A stretch of DNA of 64,000 nt from JAICMB01 sp035295125. GTDB lineage: Bacteria; Acidobacteriota; Terriglobia; Bryobacterales; Bryobacteraceae. The position numbers were made by a program, and so were the translations under genes. Below the pieces are notes generated by a model. That model ran no database searches. It was not told the DNA's origin and saw only the letters and a list, made by a program, of their open reading frames with translations. Of the stretch, positions 34,640-42,060 are shown piece by piece (positions within the stretch are counted from its first letter, which is position 1; each line of letters starts with the position of its first letter). The DNA is taken from NCBI GenBank assembly GCA_035295125.1, contig DATGJP010000084.1, positions 1 through 64,000 on the forward strand. The letters are read 5' to 3'.

Positions 34640-35230
34640 ATGCAGTCCGCCGAATCGGGCAAGATTACGGGTTTATTAAAGGCTTGGGTCAACGGCGATG
34701 CGGCAGCGCACGAACAACTTATCCCGCTGGTGTACAAGGAGCTTCGCCAACTTGCCCGGCGCTATCGCCGAAAGGCAGGCGCAGGCGACACGCTGCAGAC
34801 CACGGCGCTGGTCCACGAGGCGTACTTGCGGCTCGTGGATATTGACAATGTCGATTGGCACAACCGCGTGCACTTCTTCGCCGTTTCGGCACAGCTCATG
34901 CGTCGTATTCTGGTGGATTCGGCGCGCGCCCGCGGCGCGGCCAAGCGCGGCGGCAAGGCCGCACCGGTCGATCCGGCATTCTTCGAGCTGAGTCAGATTC
35001 CCGCGCCCAATTCGCAGCGCGCCTCCGAGCTGATCGCGCTCGACGACGCCCTCACGGCCCTGGCACAACTCGATCAGAGGCGTGCGCGGGTGATCGAGCT
35101 GCGGGTTTTCGGCGGATTGTCGGTGGATGAAACAGCGGAAGTGTTGAGCCTGTCGCCGCAAAGCGTGATGCGGGATTGGAAGCTGGCGAAGGCCTGGCTG
35201 CTGCGCGAGCTTTCGTCGCCTGCGATTTAG
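34640..35230 (+). CDS. ECF sigma factor of the kinase-linked (ECF43-like, Sig-70 X6) group
   Basis: About 196 residues: KITGLLKAWVNGDAAAHEQLIP, then TLQTTALVHEAYLRLVD and HFFAVSAQLMRRILVDSARAR are signature stretches of this group. Region 4 has VIELRVFGGLSVDETAEVLSLS. The start at 34640 places the protein as in other family members; in-frame ATGs at 34610 and 34586 would overlap the kinase start. Genes of this group are often beside Hanks kinases, which are thought to activate them by phosphorylation. Only 28 bases separate the two start codons, so at least one promoter must lie in the other gene. Confidence 0.9.
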   Translation: MQSAESGKITGLLKAWVNGDAAAHEQLIPLVYKELRQLARRYRRKAGAGDTLQTTALVHEAYLRLVDIDNVDWHNRVHFFAVSAQLMRRILVDSARARGAAKRGGKAAPVDPAFFELSQIPAPNSQRASELIALDDALTALAQLDQRRARVIELRVFGGLSVDETAEVLSLSPQSVMRDWKLAKAWLLRELSSPAI

Positions 35231-35255
35231 CGCCCCGGCTTTCTTGCGGTCAGGC

Positions 35256-36056
35256 TCACTTGAGCTGGATTTGTGAGAGGTCGATTTTCGTCTTCGGATA
35301 ATGCAGTTTCATATCCTTAAGCGTCTCGTTAACGATGGCGCCGATGGCGTAATTGCGGAACCATTTATGGTCGGACGGAATCGCGTACCAGGGAGCATGC
35401 GCGGTGCTGCACTGCGTCAGGGCATCTTCGTACGCCGCGAGGTATTCACTCCAGTGTTTGCGTTCGCGAAAGTCGAGCGTCGAGAGTTTCCAGTTCTTTT
35501 TGGGGTCGGTCAGCCGCGCCTGAAGACGGCAGAGCTGTTCTTCCTTACTGACGTGCAGGAAAAACTTCAGGATCCTGACTCCGTTCTGGGTGAGTTGCTT
35601 CTCGAAATCGTTGATCTCCGTGTAGCGTTGCGACCACACGCTTTTCGGCACCAGCTTGTGAACGCGTGCCACCAGGACGTCTTCGTAATGCGAGCGGTTG
35701 AAGATACCGATGAAGCCGCGTTCCGGAACCGCGCGATGCACTCGCCACAGGAAATCGTGGTCCATTTCTTCGGGTGTGGGCACCTTGAAGGAGGTCACCT
35801 GGCAGCCCTGGGGATTCACTCCGGAAAAGATGTGGCTGATGGTTCCGTCCTTGCCCCCGGCGTCCAGAGCCTGGAGCACCACCAGCAAGGCGTAGCGCTT
35901 GTCGGCGTATAAGACGTCCTGTAACTGGCGCAATTCTTCCAGGTGGCCTTCGGCGCCGGCTTCGTCTTTGTCGATTCCGAGCGTGTCCTGGGGATCGCGT
36001 TTGCTGAGATGAGCCTTTTTGCCAGGCTCCACGATAAAGTGCTTCGCGAACTTCAT
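35256..36056 (-). CDS. ppk2: Polyphosphate kinase 2 family protein
   Basis: 266 residues, single PPK2 domain. Walker A is in LQALDAGGKDGTISHIF and the family's Walker B/lid in FIGIFNRSHYEDVLVARVH; DPKKNWKLSTLDFRERK and APWYAIPSDHKWFRN are hallmarks of PPK2 proteins. They phosphorylate nucleoside mono- or diphosphates with polyphosphate, or the reverse. The length and the sequence SGVNPQGCQVTSFKVP suggest a one-domain (class I/III) enzyme; nucleotide preference cannot be decided by eye. Convergent with the sigma gene; the starts of this gene and the SelW-like gene are 67 bases apart. Confidence 0.93.
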   Translation of the reverse strand: MKFAKHFIVEPGKKAHLSKRDPQDTLGIDKDEAGAEGHLEELRQLQDVLYADKRYALLVVLQALDAGGKDGTISHIFSGVNPQGCQVTSFKVPTPEEMDHDFLWRVHRAVPERGFIGIFNRSHYEDVLVARVHKLVPKSVWSQRYTEINDFEKQLTQNGVRILKFFLHVSKEEQLCRLQARLTDPKKNWKLSTLDFRERKHWSEYLAAYEDALTQCSTAHAPWYAIPSDHKWFRNYAIGAIVNETLKDMKLHYPKTKIDLSQIQLK

Positions 36057-36122
36057 TGCTCTATCGTAAACAGATACGGGTGGTTCTTGTGCCGGCCCGC
36101 GAGGTTTTGTTAGGCTGCGAAG

Positions 36123-36353
36123 GTGACTGTTGAAATCAAGCGCTGTTTCTTTTGAGCGGATATCAAAGCCGAGGCCGTGGGTCTCAAAAATGGTATTGAA
36201 CGGGAACTCGGAATGCCGGTTCGGTTGCGCGCAGGCGCTCCCGGGTCACTTCGGGTTCTGGTTGACGGCAAGGAGCTTTACTCGAAGAAGGAGGCAAAGC
36301 ATTCAGCGAGCGCGGATGACATTGTCAGGTTGATCCGCCAGGTGGCGGGTTAA
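36123..36353 (+). CDS. Candidate SelW/Rdx-family selenoprotein (in-frame TGA = Sec)
   Basis: From GTG 36123 to TAA 36351-36353 the frame is open for 76 codons except for one TGA at 36153-36155 (codon 11). Reading TGA as selenocysteine gives a protein starting VTVEIKRCFFU, with the thioredoxin-like CxxU motif at residues 8-11, and ending in RVLVDGKELYSKKEAKHSAS, the DGxxxxSKK pattern of SelW/SelT/Rdx proteins. A bacterial-SECIS-like hairpin begins right after the TGA (36160-36196). If the organism lacks selenocysteine machinery, this would be a broken Cys gene instead. It is divergent from ppk2; the last codons lie inside a dispersed repeat. No start-proximal Shine-Dalgarno is strong. Confidence 0.65.
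36160..36196 (+). promoter_or_regulatory. Possible bacterial SECIS hairpin after the in-frame TGA
   Basis: Outer stem ATATC (36160-36164) with GGTAT (36192-36196, one G-U pair). Inner stem GAGGC (36171-36175) with GTCTC (36181-36185, one G-U). Apical loop CGTGG, A-rich internal loops. The GGTCTC sequence 24 bases after TGA recalls the GGTCT loop of the E. coli fdhF element. Folding is by eye; the energy was not computed. Confidence 0.4.
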
Positions 36354-36407
36354 CAATCCGCCGAATTGGCGGGTTAACAACCTGCCGCAGGCTCGCAGCC
36401 TGCATCA
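36344..36407. repeat. Dispersed hairpin repeat, two units
   Basis: GGCGGGTTAACAATCCGCC, then a second ggcgggttaacaacctgcc, then GCAGGCT-cgc-AGCCTGC followed by atcac. Nearly the same as 20671-20710. It contains the stop codon of the SelW-like gene and abuts the 3' end of the M20 gene. Confidence 0.75.
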
Positions 36408-37832
36408 CTTCGGGTCGGGGACTACTGGCGTCGTGTAGGTTTTGCGCAAGGCGTCCTGGTATTCGTTGAAGAGGGCCTGGATACCGCTGAACTCGCGCTT
36501 CACCGCTTCGCGATAATCGGGGTGCGTGGCAAAGTCGAAGAGCAGCGCCGTCATTGCCTCGGCATCGATAATGAAGCCCTTGTGTCCCACGTCGGTGAGC
36601 GCGTCAGCCTCCATTTCGTAAGTGTGGTAGGAACCGTTGGAAGTGAAGGCGCTGAAGCCCAGGCCGGGAATCGCGCTCGAAACACCGCCGGTCTCTTCGA
36701 ACCCCTGGGGTTTGCCGGGCTCGACGCTGATGTGGTCGGCGCCGTACTTCTTCATGTAGGCGAAGCCGACTTCGCCCAGCGTCCCCACCGAGATACCGTC
36801 GCGATTCTGGCCGTAGTTGTCGATCTTCACCTTGGTTTGAGTTGCCAGAGCCGCGGCGCGGGCGGCGTCATCGACGAACTTGCGCACCTGCTCGAGATAA
36901 ACCGCGTCGGGATAGCGAATGTAGAAATCGGCCACCGTGCGATCGGGCACGACATTGGGCGCCGCGCCTCCTTCGGTGATGACACCTTGAATGCGCGCTT
37001 CCGGCATGATGTTGCTGCGCATGGCATCGATGTTTTCAAAAAGGTGGATCACCGCTTCCAGGGCATTTCGGCCGTTCCACGCGGTCATTTGATGGGCTGG
37101 AGCGCCACTGAAGATGTATTTCACGCCGTCGATGTTCAGACAGCAGGTTCCAAAGCCGGGCGCGGGACGCGATGTCGCCGTGCTGGAATGGCTGCGCACG
37201 ATTACGTCGGCGCCGTCGAACACACCGGCTTTAAACATGTCGATCTTAGCGTTGGGCGGCATCATTTCCTCGCCCGGCGTGCCGTAGACCACGACACTGC
37301 CGGGTTGTTTGCTCTTCTCGAGCCACTCGGCTAATGCGACCGCGGCGGCGATCCCCACCGGGCCCTGCGCGCTGTGCTGATCGCCATGAAAGGCGCGCAT
37401 CGTACCCCGAAGGGCATCGTATTCAACGATGATTCCCAATGTCGGCGGGCCGTTGTTTCCTTTGAAGCGGGCGACGAATGCCGTATCGAGACCGGCCAGG
37501 CCGACCTTTATGTCGAAGTTGTGCTGCTTCAGATAGCCGGTGAGCTTGTCGATGGAACGCTTCTCCTTGAAACCGATTTCCGGGTGATGGGTGATGTCGT
37601 CGGCCATTGCGATGAGTTCGGTCTGCATGAGCTGATGGGCGCGATCGACCACCTGGTCGCGGGCGGCGTTTGGTCCAGTGAGCCGCGCGACAGTGCCGGG
37701 AATGTCGAGCGACTTTTCGAGGGCGGCCATCTTCTTGATCACCTCGGCGGCGGCTTGTCGCTCGGTGGGAGTCTCCTGCGCGAGCAGGATTCCACCTGCC
37801 AGGCCCGCCAGGAGGAAGGCTATCGTTTTCAT
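36405..37832 (-). CDS. M20-family amidohydrolase/peptidase (AbgB-like), secreted
   Basis: 475 residues with a signal peptide (MKTIAFLLAGLAGGILLA). Metal-binding stretches of the M20 aminoacylase/AbgB branch: AFHGDQHSAQGPVGIAAA, VVYGTPGEEMMPPNAKIDM, IVRSHSSTAT and, near the end, FTSNGSYHTYEMEADAL. The dimerisation domain is present between them. These enzymes cleave amide bonds such as N-acyl or aminobenzoyl-glutamate. The start at 37832 is used because the signal peptide begins there; longer readings would overlap the divergent hydrolase gene. Confidence 0.9.
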   Translation of the reverse strand: MKTIAFLLAGLAGGILLAQETPTERQAAAEVIKKMAALEKSLDIPGTVARLTGPNAARDQVVDRAHQLMQTELIAMADDITHHPEIGFKEKRSIDKLTGYLKQHNFDIKVGLAGLDTAFVARFKGNNGPPTLGIIVEYDALRGTMRAFHGDQHSAQGPVGIAAAVALAEWLEKSKQPGSVVVYGTPGEEMMPPNAKIDMFKAGVFDGADVIVRSHSSTATSRPAPGFGTCCLNIDGVKYIFSGAPAHQMTAWNGRNALEAVIHLFENIDAMRSNIMPEARIQGVITEGGAAPNVVPDRTVADFYIRYPDAVYLEQVRKFVDDAARAAALATQTKVKIDNYGQNRDGISVGTLGEVGFAYMKKYGADHISVEPGKPQGFEETGGVSSAIPGLGFSAFTSNGSYHTYEMEADALTDVGHKGFIIDAEAMTALLFDFATHPDYREAVKREFSGIQALFNEYQDALRKTYTTPVVPDPK

Positions 37833-37886
37833 TTGGGGACACGATATCATAGGTTGCGCCGGATTACAGCCTGAAGGCTGCGTTAC

Positions 37887-38705
37887 ATGCGAACTGCAAT
37901 TGCTCTTTTCAGCCTTGCCCTCGGAGTGGCTCAAGCCGCCAAGCCTGTGGACGGCTATTTCGTCGCTTCTGACGGCGTCAAGATTCATTACCTCACCCTC
38001 GGGCGGCGGGGTTCGTGGGTGGTTCTGATTCACGGCTTCACCGGGAACGCCGATGGCAACTGGTTCTTAAACGGCATCGCACAGGCTTTGGCGGACAGCC
38101 ATCGCGTGGTGGCGATCGATTGCCGTGGTCACGGGTTGAGCGACAAGCCGGAGGACCCGGCGAAGTACGGGCCCGGCCGGATGGAGCTAGACGTGGTGGA
38201 GATGATGGATCATCTCAAGATCAAGCGTGCTCATATTCACGGCTATTCGATGGGCGGCGCTATCACAGGTCAGTTGCTGGCGCATCACCCGGACCGCATC
38301 ATCACCGCCGCGTTTGGAGGCAGCGGAATCCGTGAAGTCGATCCGGCCTGGGTCGCCAAGGTGCCCAAAGACGTGAAGGGCAAGGACGAGTTAGAGGATC
38401 AGGCGAGCAAGGACCTGGCAGCCGCTCCGAATCGCGATGAGAAGGCGTTTGCCGCGATACGCAAGGCGACCGAGGGGCAACCGCCGCTGCAGATCGACTT
38501 AACGAACATCACAACGCCGATTCTTGCTATCAACGGTGAGTTTGACAGCCCCAACGCCAAGACCGCACGCATGAAGCGAGAGCTTCAGAATTTCAAGAAT
38601 GTTGTGCTGCCCGGGAAATCGCACCTTACGGCAATCATGGCAGGCTACATGCCGGACGAGTACCTGAAAACGCTGGTCGAGTTTATCGATTCTCACGACG
38701 AGTGA
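37887..38705 (+). CDS. Secreted alpha/beta hydrolase
   Basis: 272 residues. Signal peptide (MRTAIALFSLALGVAQA), oxyanion region VVLIHGFTGNADGNW, DCRGHGLSDKPED, nucleophile elbow HGYSMGGAITGQ (Ser), late Asp in LAINGEFDSPNAK and His in VLPGKSHLTAI. All three triad residues are therefore in place. Substrate unknown, possibly an ester or lactone. Divergent from the M20 gene with 54 bases between; its 3' end overlaps the glycosyltransferase 3' end by 23 bases. Confidence 0.9.
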   Translation: MRTAIALFSLALGVAQAAKPVDGYFVASDGVKIHYLTLGRRGSWVVLIHGFTGNADGNWFLNGIAQALADSHRVVAIDCRGHGLSDKPEDPAKYGPGRMELDVVEMMDHLKIKRAHIHGYSMGGAITGQLLAHHPDRIITAAFGGSGIREVDPAWVAKVPKDVKGKDELEDQASKDLAAAPNRDEKAFAAIRKATEGQPPLQIDLTNITTPILAINGEFDSPNAKTARMKRELQNFKNVVLPGKSHLTAIMAGYMPDEYLKTLVEFIDSHDE

Positions 38706-39507
38706 GCAGCGCAAGCGCGGCTTCCACGATCTCTTCCGCACTAATCGTCTCCAGGTTTCCGGCCTCGTTTCCGGCGATGATTCGTACGTTTTCGCCGCGC
38801 GGAGCCCAAATGGCGGGATCGGTCGGCCCAAAGACGGCGACGACGGGGACTCCAACCGCCGCGGCGAGGTGAGTAATTCCCGCGTCGTTTCCGATATACA
38901 GTCGGGCGCCGGCCAGCCAACAAGCGAGGTCGTATAAATCGGGGATGCGAACGGCGCCGGCTAGCGGCTCTTCGGGCCCGGCGCACCATTCGACGGGTTC
39001 GGGCAACTGTGCCGCCACCGCTCGAAAGGTGGCGAGGGGGAGGTTCTTTTTGACGCTGCCGGAGAATGGATGGATGACGATCGAGTCGTGGTGACGAGGT
39101 TCCACCGGAATGTGGGCGAACTGGCCGAGGGGTGCGCCGGCCTGTTTCAGGAAGAAATCTACGACGTGCAGTGTGTTATCGGCGGGTGGCAGGGCGGGAT
39201 AAAAACAGACGGGCAGTTGGAGCCGCGAGATCTGCTCGCGGAATTCTTCGCGACTCGGGCCGAGCCAACAGCTGATGGAATCGAACGAACGCAGCCGGTC
39301 GAGCAGCACGGGATCAGGTTCGGTTTCCGGCAACCCCAGGAGATCGAAGCCGGCCGGGATCCTCTCCACACGGTCGGCAAAGCGGATTAGGGGTCTCACG
39401 ATCGACGGCACCCACACTTCGGTATAGTCCGCGCGCAGGGATTCCATGGCGGGAAGGCATACCAGCACGTCTCCGATGGCGCCGGGGCGGATGAGTAGAC
39501 GTCGCAA
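38683..39507 (-). CDS. Glycosyltransferase family 9 (heptosyltransferase-like)
   Basis: About 274 residues. LIRPGAIGDVLVCLPAM opens the protein, the standard GT9 start; the nucleotide-sugar domain has SIVIHPFSGSVKKNLPL, then RLYIGNDAGITHLAAAVGVPVVAVFGPTD, which is the classic motif. These enzymes transfer ADP-heptose or similar sugars to the lipid-A core. There is no in-frame ATG near the true N-terminus; TTG 39507 is the only sensible start, and a longer reading would overlap the divergent amidohydrolase. Somewhat short for the family, so substrate is unclear. Confidence 0.87.
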   Translation of the reverse strand: MRRLLIRPGAIGDVLVCLPAMESLRADYTEVWVPSIVRPLIRFADRVERIPAGFDLLGLPETEPDPVLLDRLRSFDSISCWLGPSREEFREQISRLQLPVCFYPALPPADNTLHVVDFFLKQAGAPLGQFAHIPVEPRHHDSIVIHPFSGSVKKNLPLATFRAVAAQLPEPVEWCAGPEEPLAGAVRIPDLYDLACWLAGARLYIGNDAGITHLAAAVGVPVVAVFGPTDPAIWAPRGENVRIIAGNEAGNLETISAEEIVEAALALLTRRENR

Positions 39508-39541
39508 GCTGTCATTTTGACGTACTATGGCATTTCGAGCA

Positions 39542-40939
39542 ATGAAGTATTTTTCAACTTTGTTTTGTTTACTGGCTCCGCTCATGGGACAGTCGTATGA
39601 CACCGTTCTCGCCAATGGGCGAGTGATGGACCCGGCGTCCGGACTCGATGCGGTTCGCAACGTGGGCATCACGGACGGGCGAATCGCGGCGATCAGCCCA
39701 AATCCTCTGCAGGGGAAGTCCGTGGTCGACGTGAAAGGACTGGTGGTCGCGCCCGGCTTCATCGATCTGCACTCGCATGGGCAGACGCCGGAGAACTATG
39801 CCTTCAAGGCGCGCGACGGCGTCACAACAGCGCTGGAGCTTGAAATCGGCGTGTCGCCAGTCGGCCCGTGGTATCAGGAGCGTGAGGGCAAGGCGCTGGT
39901 GAATTTCGGCGCGACCTCGGGCCATGTGCCGGCGCGGATGGCGGTAATGCACGACTCCGGCACTCTCCTACCCCATGACGCAGCGGCCAATCGGGTGGCG
40001 ACGGCGGAGGAGATCCGGGAGATCCGCGAGCGGGTCCGCAAGGGGTTGGATGACGGCGCGTTGGGCGTGGGATTTGGGTTGGCGTACGTTCCGAAGGCCG
40101 GCCGCGAGGAGATACTCGATATTTTTCAAATCGCAGCGGAGCGCAGGCTACCTTGCTTTGTGCACGTGCGGTATTCGGGCCCAACGGAACCCGGGATTCT
40201 CGACGGTCTCGATGAAGTTTTGGCAGATGCTACCGCGACCGGCGCTCCGCTTCACGTGGTGCACATTACGAGCGTCGGGCTGCGACAGACGTCCACGTGT
40301 CTGCGGATGATTCGCGGCGCGCGCGAACACGGCCTGGACGTGACGACGGAGGCTTATCCCTACACTGCGGGCATGACCGACCTGGGGTCGGCGATCTTCG
40401 ACGAGGGCTGGCAGGAGCGGCAGGGCGGCATCACGTATCATGATCTGCAATGGGCCGCAACCGGTGAGCGGCTGACGGCTGAAACTTTCGCGAAGTACCG
40501 CAAGCAGGGGGGAATGGTCGCCGTCCATGCCATCCCAGAGGACGTGGTGCGCGCTGCTATCGCAGATCCGATGGTGATGATTGCGAGCGATGGCATTCTC
40601 GATCACGGAAAGGGGCACCCACGGGCGGCGGGAACCTATGCCCGGGTCCTCGGAAGATACGTGCGCGAGCAGCATGCCTTGACGCTGATGGATGCGCTGC
40701 GCAAAATGACTGTCATGCCTGCCGACCGTTTGAAGCTCACTAACAAAGGCCGGATCAAGGTTGGGGCGGACGCGGATATTACGGTATTCGATCCGGCACG
40801 GGTTATCGACACAGCCACGTTCGAGAATCCGGCTCAGTATTCGGAGGGGATTCCGTTTGTGTTGGTCAATGGGACCTTAGTGGTTAAGGATGGGTCGGTG
40901 GTGGCCGGTGTGGCGCCCGGCCGAGGGATTCGGCGGTAG
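39542..40939 (+). CDS. Secreted amidohydrolase, D-aminoacylase-like
   Basis: 465 residues. Signal peptide (MKYFSTLFCLLAPLMGQ), then the amidohydrolase-fold opening VLANGRVMDPASGLDAVRNVG and metal motif APGFIDLHSHGQ. CFVHVRYSGP and LHVVHITSVGL carry the further His ligands, ASDGILDHGKGHPRAAG the Asp. It resembles N-acyl-D-amino-acid deacylases, which release D-amino acids from N-acyl forms. The start ATG 39542 is favoured because the signal peptide begins there. Divergent from the GT9 gene. Confidence 0.88.
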   Translation: MKYFSTLFCLLAPLMGQSYDTVLANGRVMDPASGLDAVRNVGITDGRIAAISPNPLQGKSVVDVKGLVVAPGFIDLHSHGQTPENYAFKARDGVTTALELEIGVSPVGPWYQEREGKALVNFGATSGHVPARMAVMHDSGTLLPHDAAANRVATAEEIREIRERVRKGLDDGALGVGFGLAYVPKAGREEILDIFQIAAERRLPCFVHVRYSGPTEPGILDGLDEVLADATATGAPLHVVHITSVGLRQTSTCLRMIRGAREHGLDVTTEAYPYTAGMTDLGSAIFDEGWQERQGGITYHDLQWAATGERLTAETFAKYRKQGGMVAVHAIPEDVVRAAIADPMVMIASDGILDHGKGHPRAAGTYARVLGRYVREQHALTLMDALRKMTVMPADRLKLTNKGRIKVGADADITVFDPARVIDTATFENPAQYSEGIPFVLVNGTLVVKDGSVVAGVAPGRGIRR

Positions 40940-40975
40940 GGACAGAACCGCCGCAGCCGCCGGACCGTGGCAGCA

Positions 40976-41236
40976 TTAGTTGACGGCGATGGCGTCGATC
41001 GAGTCAATGCGAACGACGATACGGCTGAACTCGCGGTTGCGCAGCTCCACCGTGTCGTTAGTGAGTTTGAGCACGAGCCCACCGAGACTCTGACCCTTCA
41101 CGTAGAGCGTGACGCTCTTTTTTTCGTTCTGGCTCGTTTCAAGGATTTCGCGCATAGCACCCCCGTCTTTGGCTGAAAGTACCGATCCGGCGACAACGGC
41201 CGCACCGATCGCGGTACAACATGTCCGTCTTGTCAT
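40976..41236 (-). CDS. Small secreted hypothetical protein
   Basis: 86 residues. Signal-like N-terminus (MTRRTCCTAIGAAVVAGSVLSA) followed by a small beta-rich domain (KSVTLYVKGQSLGGLVLKL, then RIVVRIDSIDAIAV) resembling an Sm/LSM-like or SH3-like strand order. I do not recognise a family. Convergent with the amidohydrolase, 36 bases away. Confidence 0.6.
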   Translation of the reverse strand: MTRRTCCTAIGAAVVAGSVLSAKDGGAMREILETSQNEKKSVTLYVKGQSLGGLVLKLTNDTVELRNREFSRIVVRIDSIDAIAVN

Positions 41237-41298
41237 CTTTCATATCTTTAATAGCAGAGAACGGGGAGGTAGGGATAGTGCTAAGGGACACGAGCGGC

Positions 41299-41568
41299 TT
41301 ACAAGTGGCGGTATTCTTCGTGAATCTTGAAGCGGTTGCGTTCCATAACCTGCAGCGCTGAAGCGAGCGCGTCCGGGAGGACGTAGAAAAAGGCTCCGAT
41401 ACGCTCTGAAGCGAAGATTACGCCGCCTCGGTATTTATCCGCTTCGACGGCGTAATCGACTCCTGCTTCCGTGAGCAGGGCTTCCAACCGCTGCGCTTCC
41501 CGGAGTCTCTTCGCGATGTAGATCAGGTCGAGTTCCTGGTCGCCGAAGAACTCCGCGTCGCGACGCAT
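41299..41568 (-). CDS. Small cytoplasmic protein, DUF2007-like
   Basis: 89 residues. Opening DAEFFGDQELDLIYIAKRLRE, then LEALLTEAGVDYAVEADKYRG and VIFASERIGAFFYVLP: the alpha/beta pattern of small 'putative signal transducing' proteins (DUF2007-like), though here the assignment is tentative. The ATG overlaps the stop of the upstream gene (TGATG), so the two genes are translationally coupled. Confidence 0.75.
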   Translation of the reverse strand: MRRDAEFFGDQELDLIYIAKRLREAQRLEALLTEAGVDYAVEADKYRGGVIFASERIGAFFYVLPDALASALQVMERNRFKIHEEYRHL

Positions 41569-42047
41569 CAGGACTGCACGCCGGCCTTTGCGGTTCCCGC
41601 TGTCTCCAGACCCTTTACGATGCGTTCCGCAAAGGTCGCGTAGGCTTCCGGGTTGCCCTGGTTGATGCGCTCGATCGCAACATTCGCGACCTTTTCGAGG
41701 TTTGCCAGGTACTTCGGATTTTTGAAGAACTCGCGCACCGCTGGGACCACGTCCTTGATCTTGGTCCAAACGAACAACAACTCGCCGCTGTTCTCGAGCG
41801 CCAGCTCCTGATTCAGTACGCCGCACGCGATAAAGGAGGCGACCATGTCCCAATAGGAGGTCACCATGCGGTATCGCGCGTTGTTCTCCGATCCCTGAGG
41901 GCATTGTGCCATCAAGTCTTCCACTTTGGCTGGCGTCTTGAGCCCTTGCATGAACCACTCCCGCGCCGCGCGCAACTTGTCTTCGCGGCGCAGTTCGTAG
42001 AGACGCAAGAGCAGATTGGCGTCATCGTATGTGGGTTGATTTGTCAT
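41568..42047 (-). CDS. Conserved hypothetical protein (DUF4760-like)
   Basis: 159 residues, all-helical and charged: DANLLLRLYELRREDKLREA-like start (DDANLLLRLYELRREDK), a WFMQGL segment, a hydrophobic SYWDMVASFIACGVL and a long helical tail. The LLRLYELRRExKLRxAREWF pattern resembles proteins annotated DUF4760 in Acidobacteria; tentative. Start ATG 42047 chosen over upstream in-frame codons, which would run into the TIGR03437-type gene. Coupled by a 1-base overlap to the following small gene. Confidence 0.75.
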   Translation of the reverse strand: MTNQPTYDDANLLLRLYELRREDKLRAAREWFMQGLKTPAKVEDLMAQCPQGSENNARYRMVTSYWDMVASFIACGVLNQELALENSGELLFVWTKIKDVVPAVREFFKNPKYLANLEKVANVAIERINQGNPEAYATFAERIVKGLETAGTAKAGVQS

Positions 42048-42060
42048 GGTCTCAGTGTAG

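Noticed and set aside
36130..36333. Plus-strand 67-codon frame overlapping the SelW-like gene in another register
   Set aside because: Its sequence shows no pattern, whereas the register with the in-frame TGA matches the SelW/Rdx motif order.
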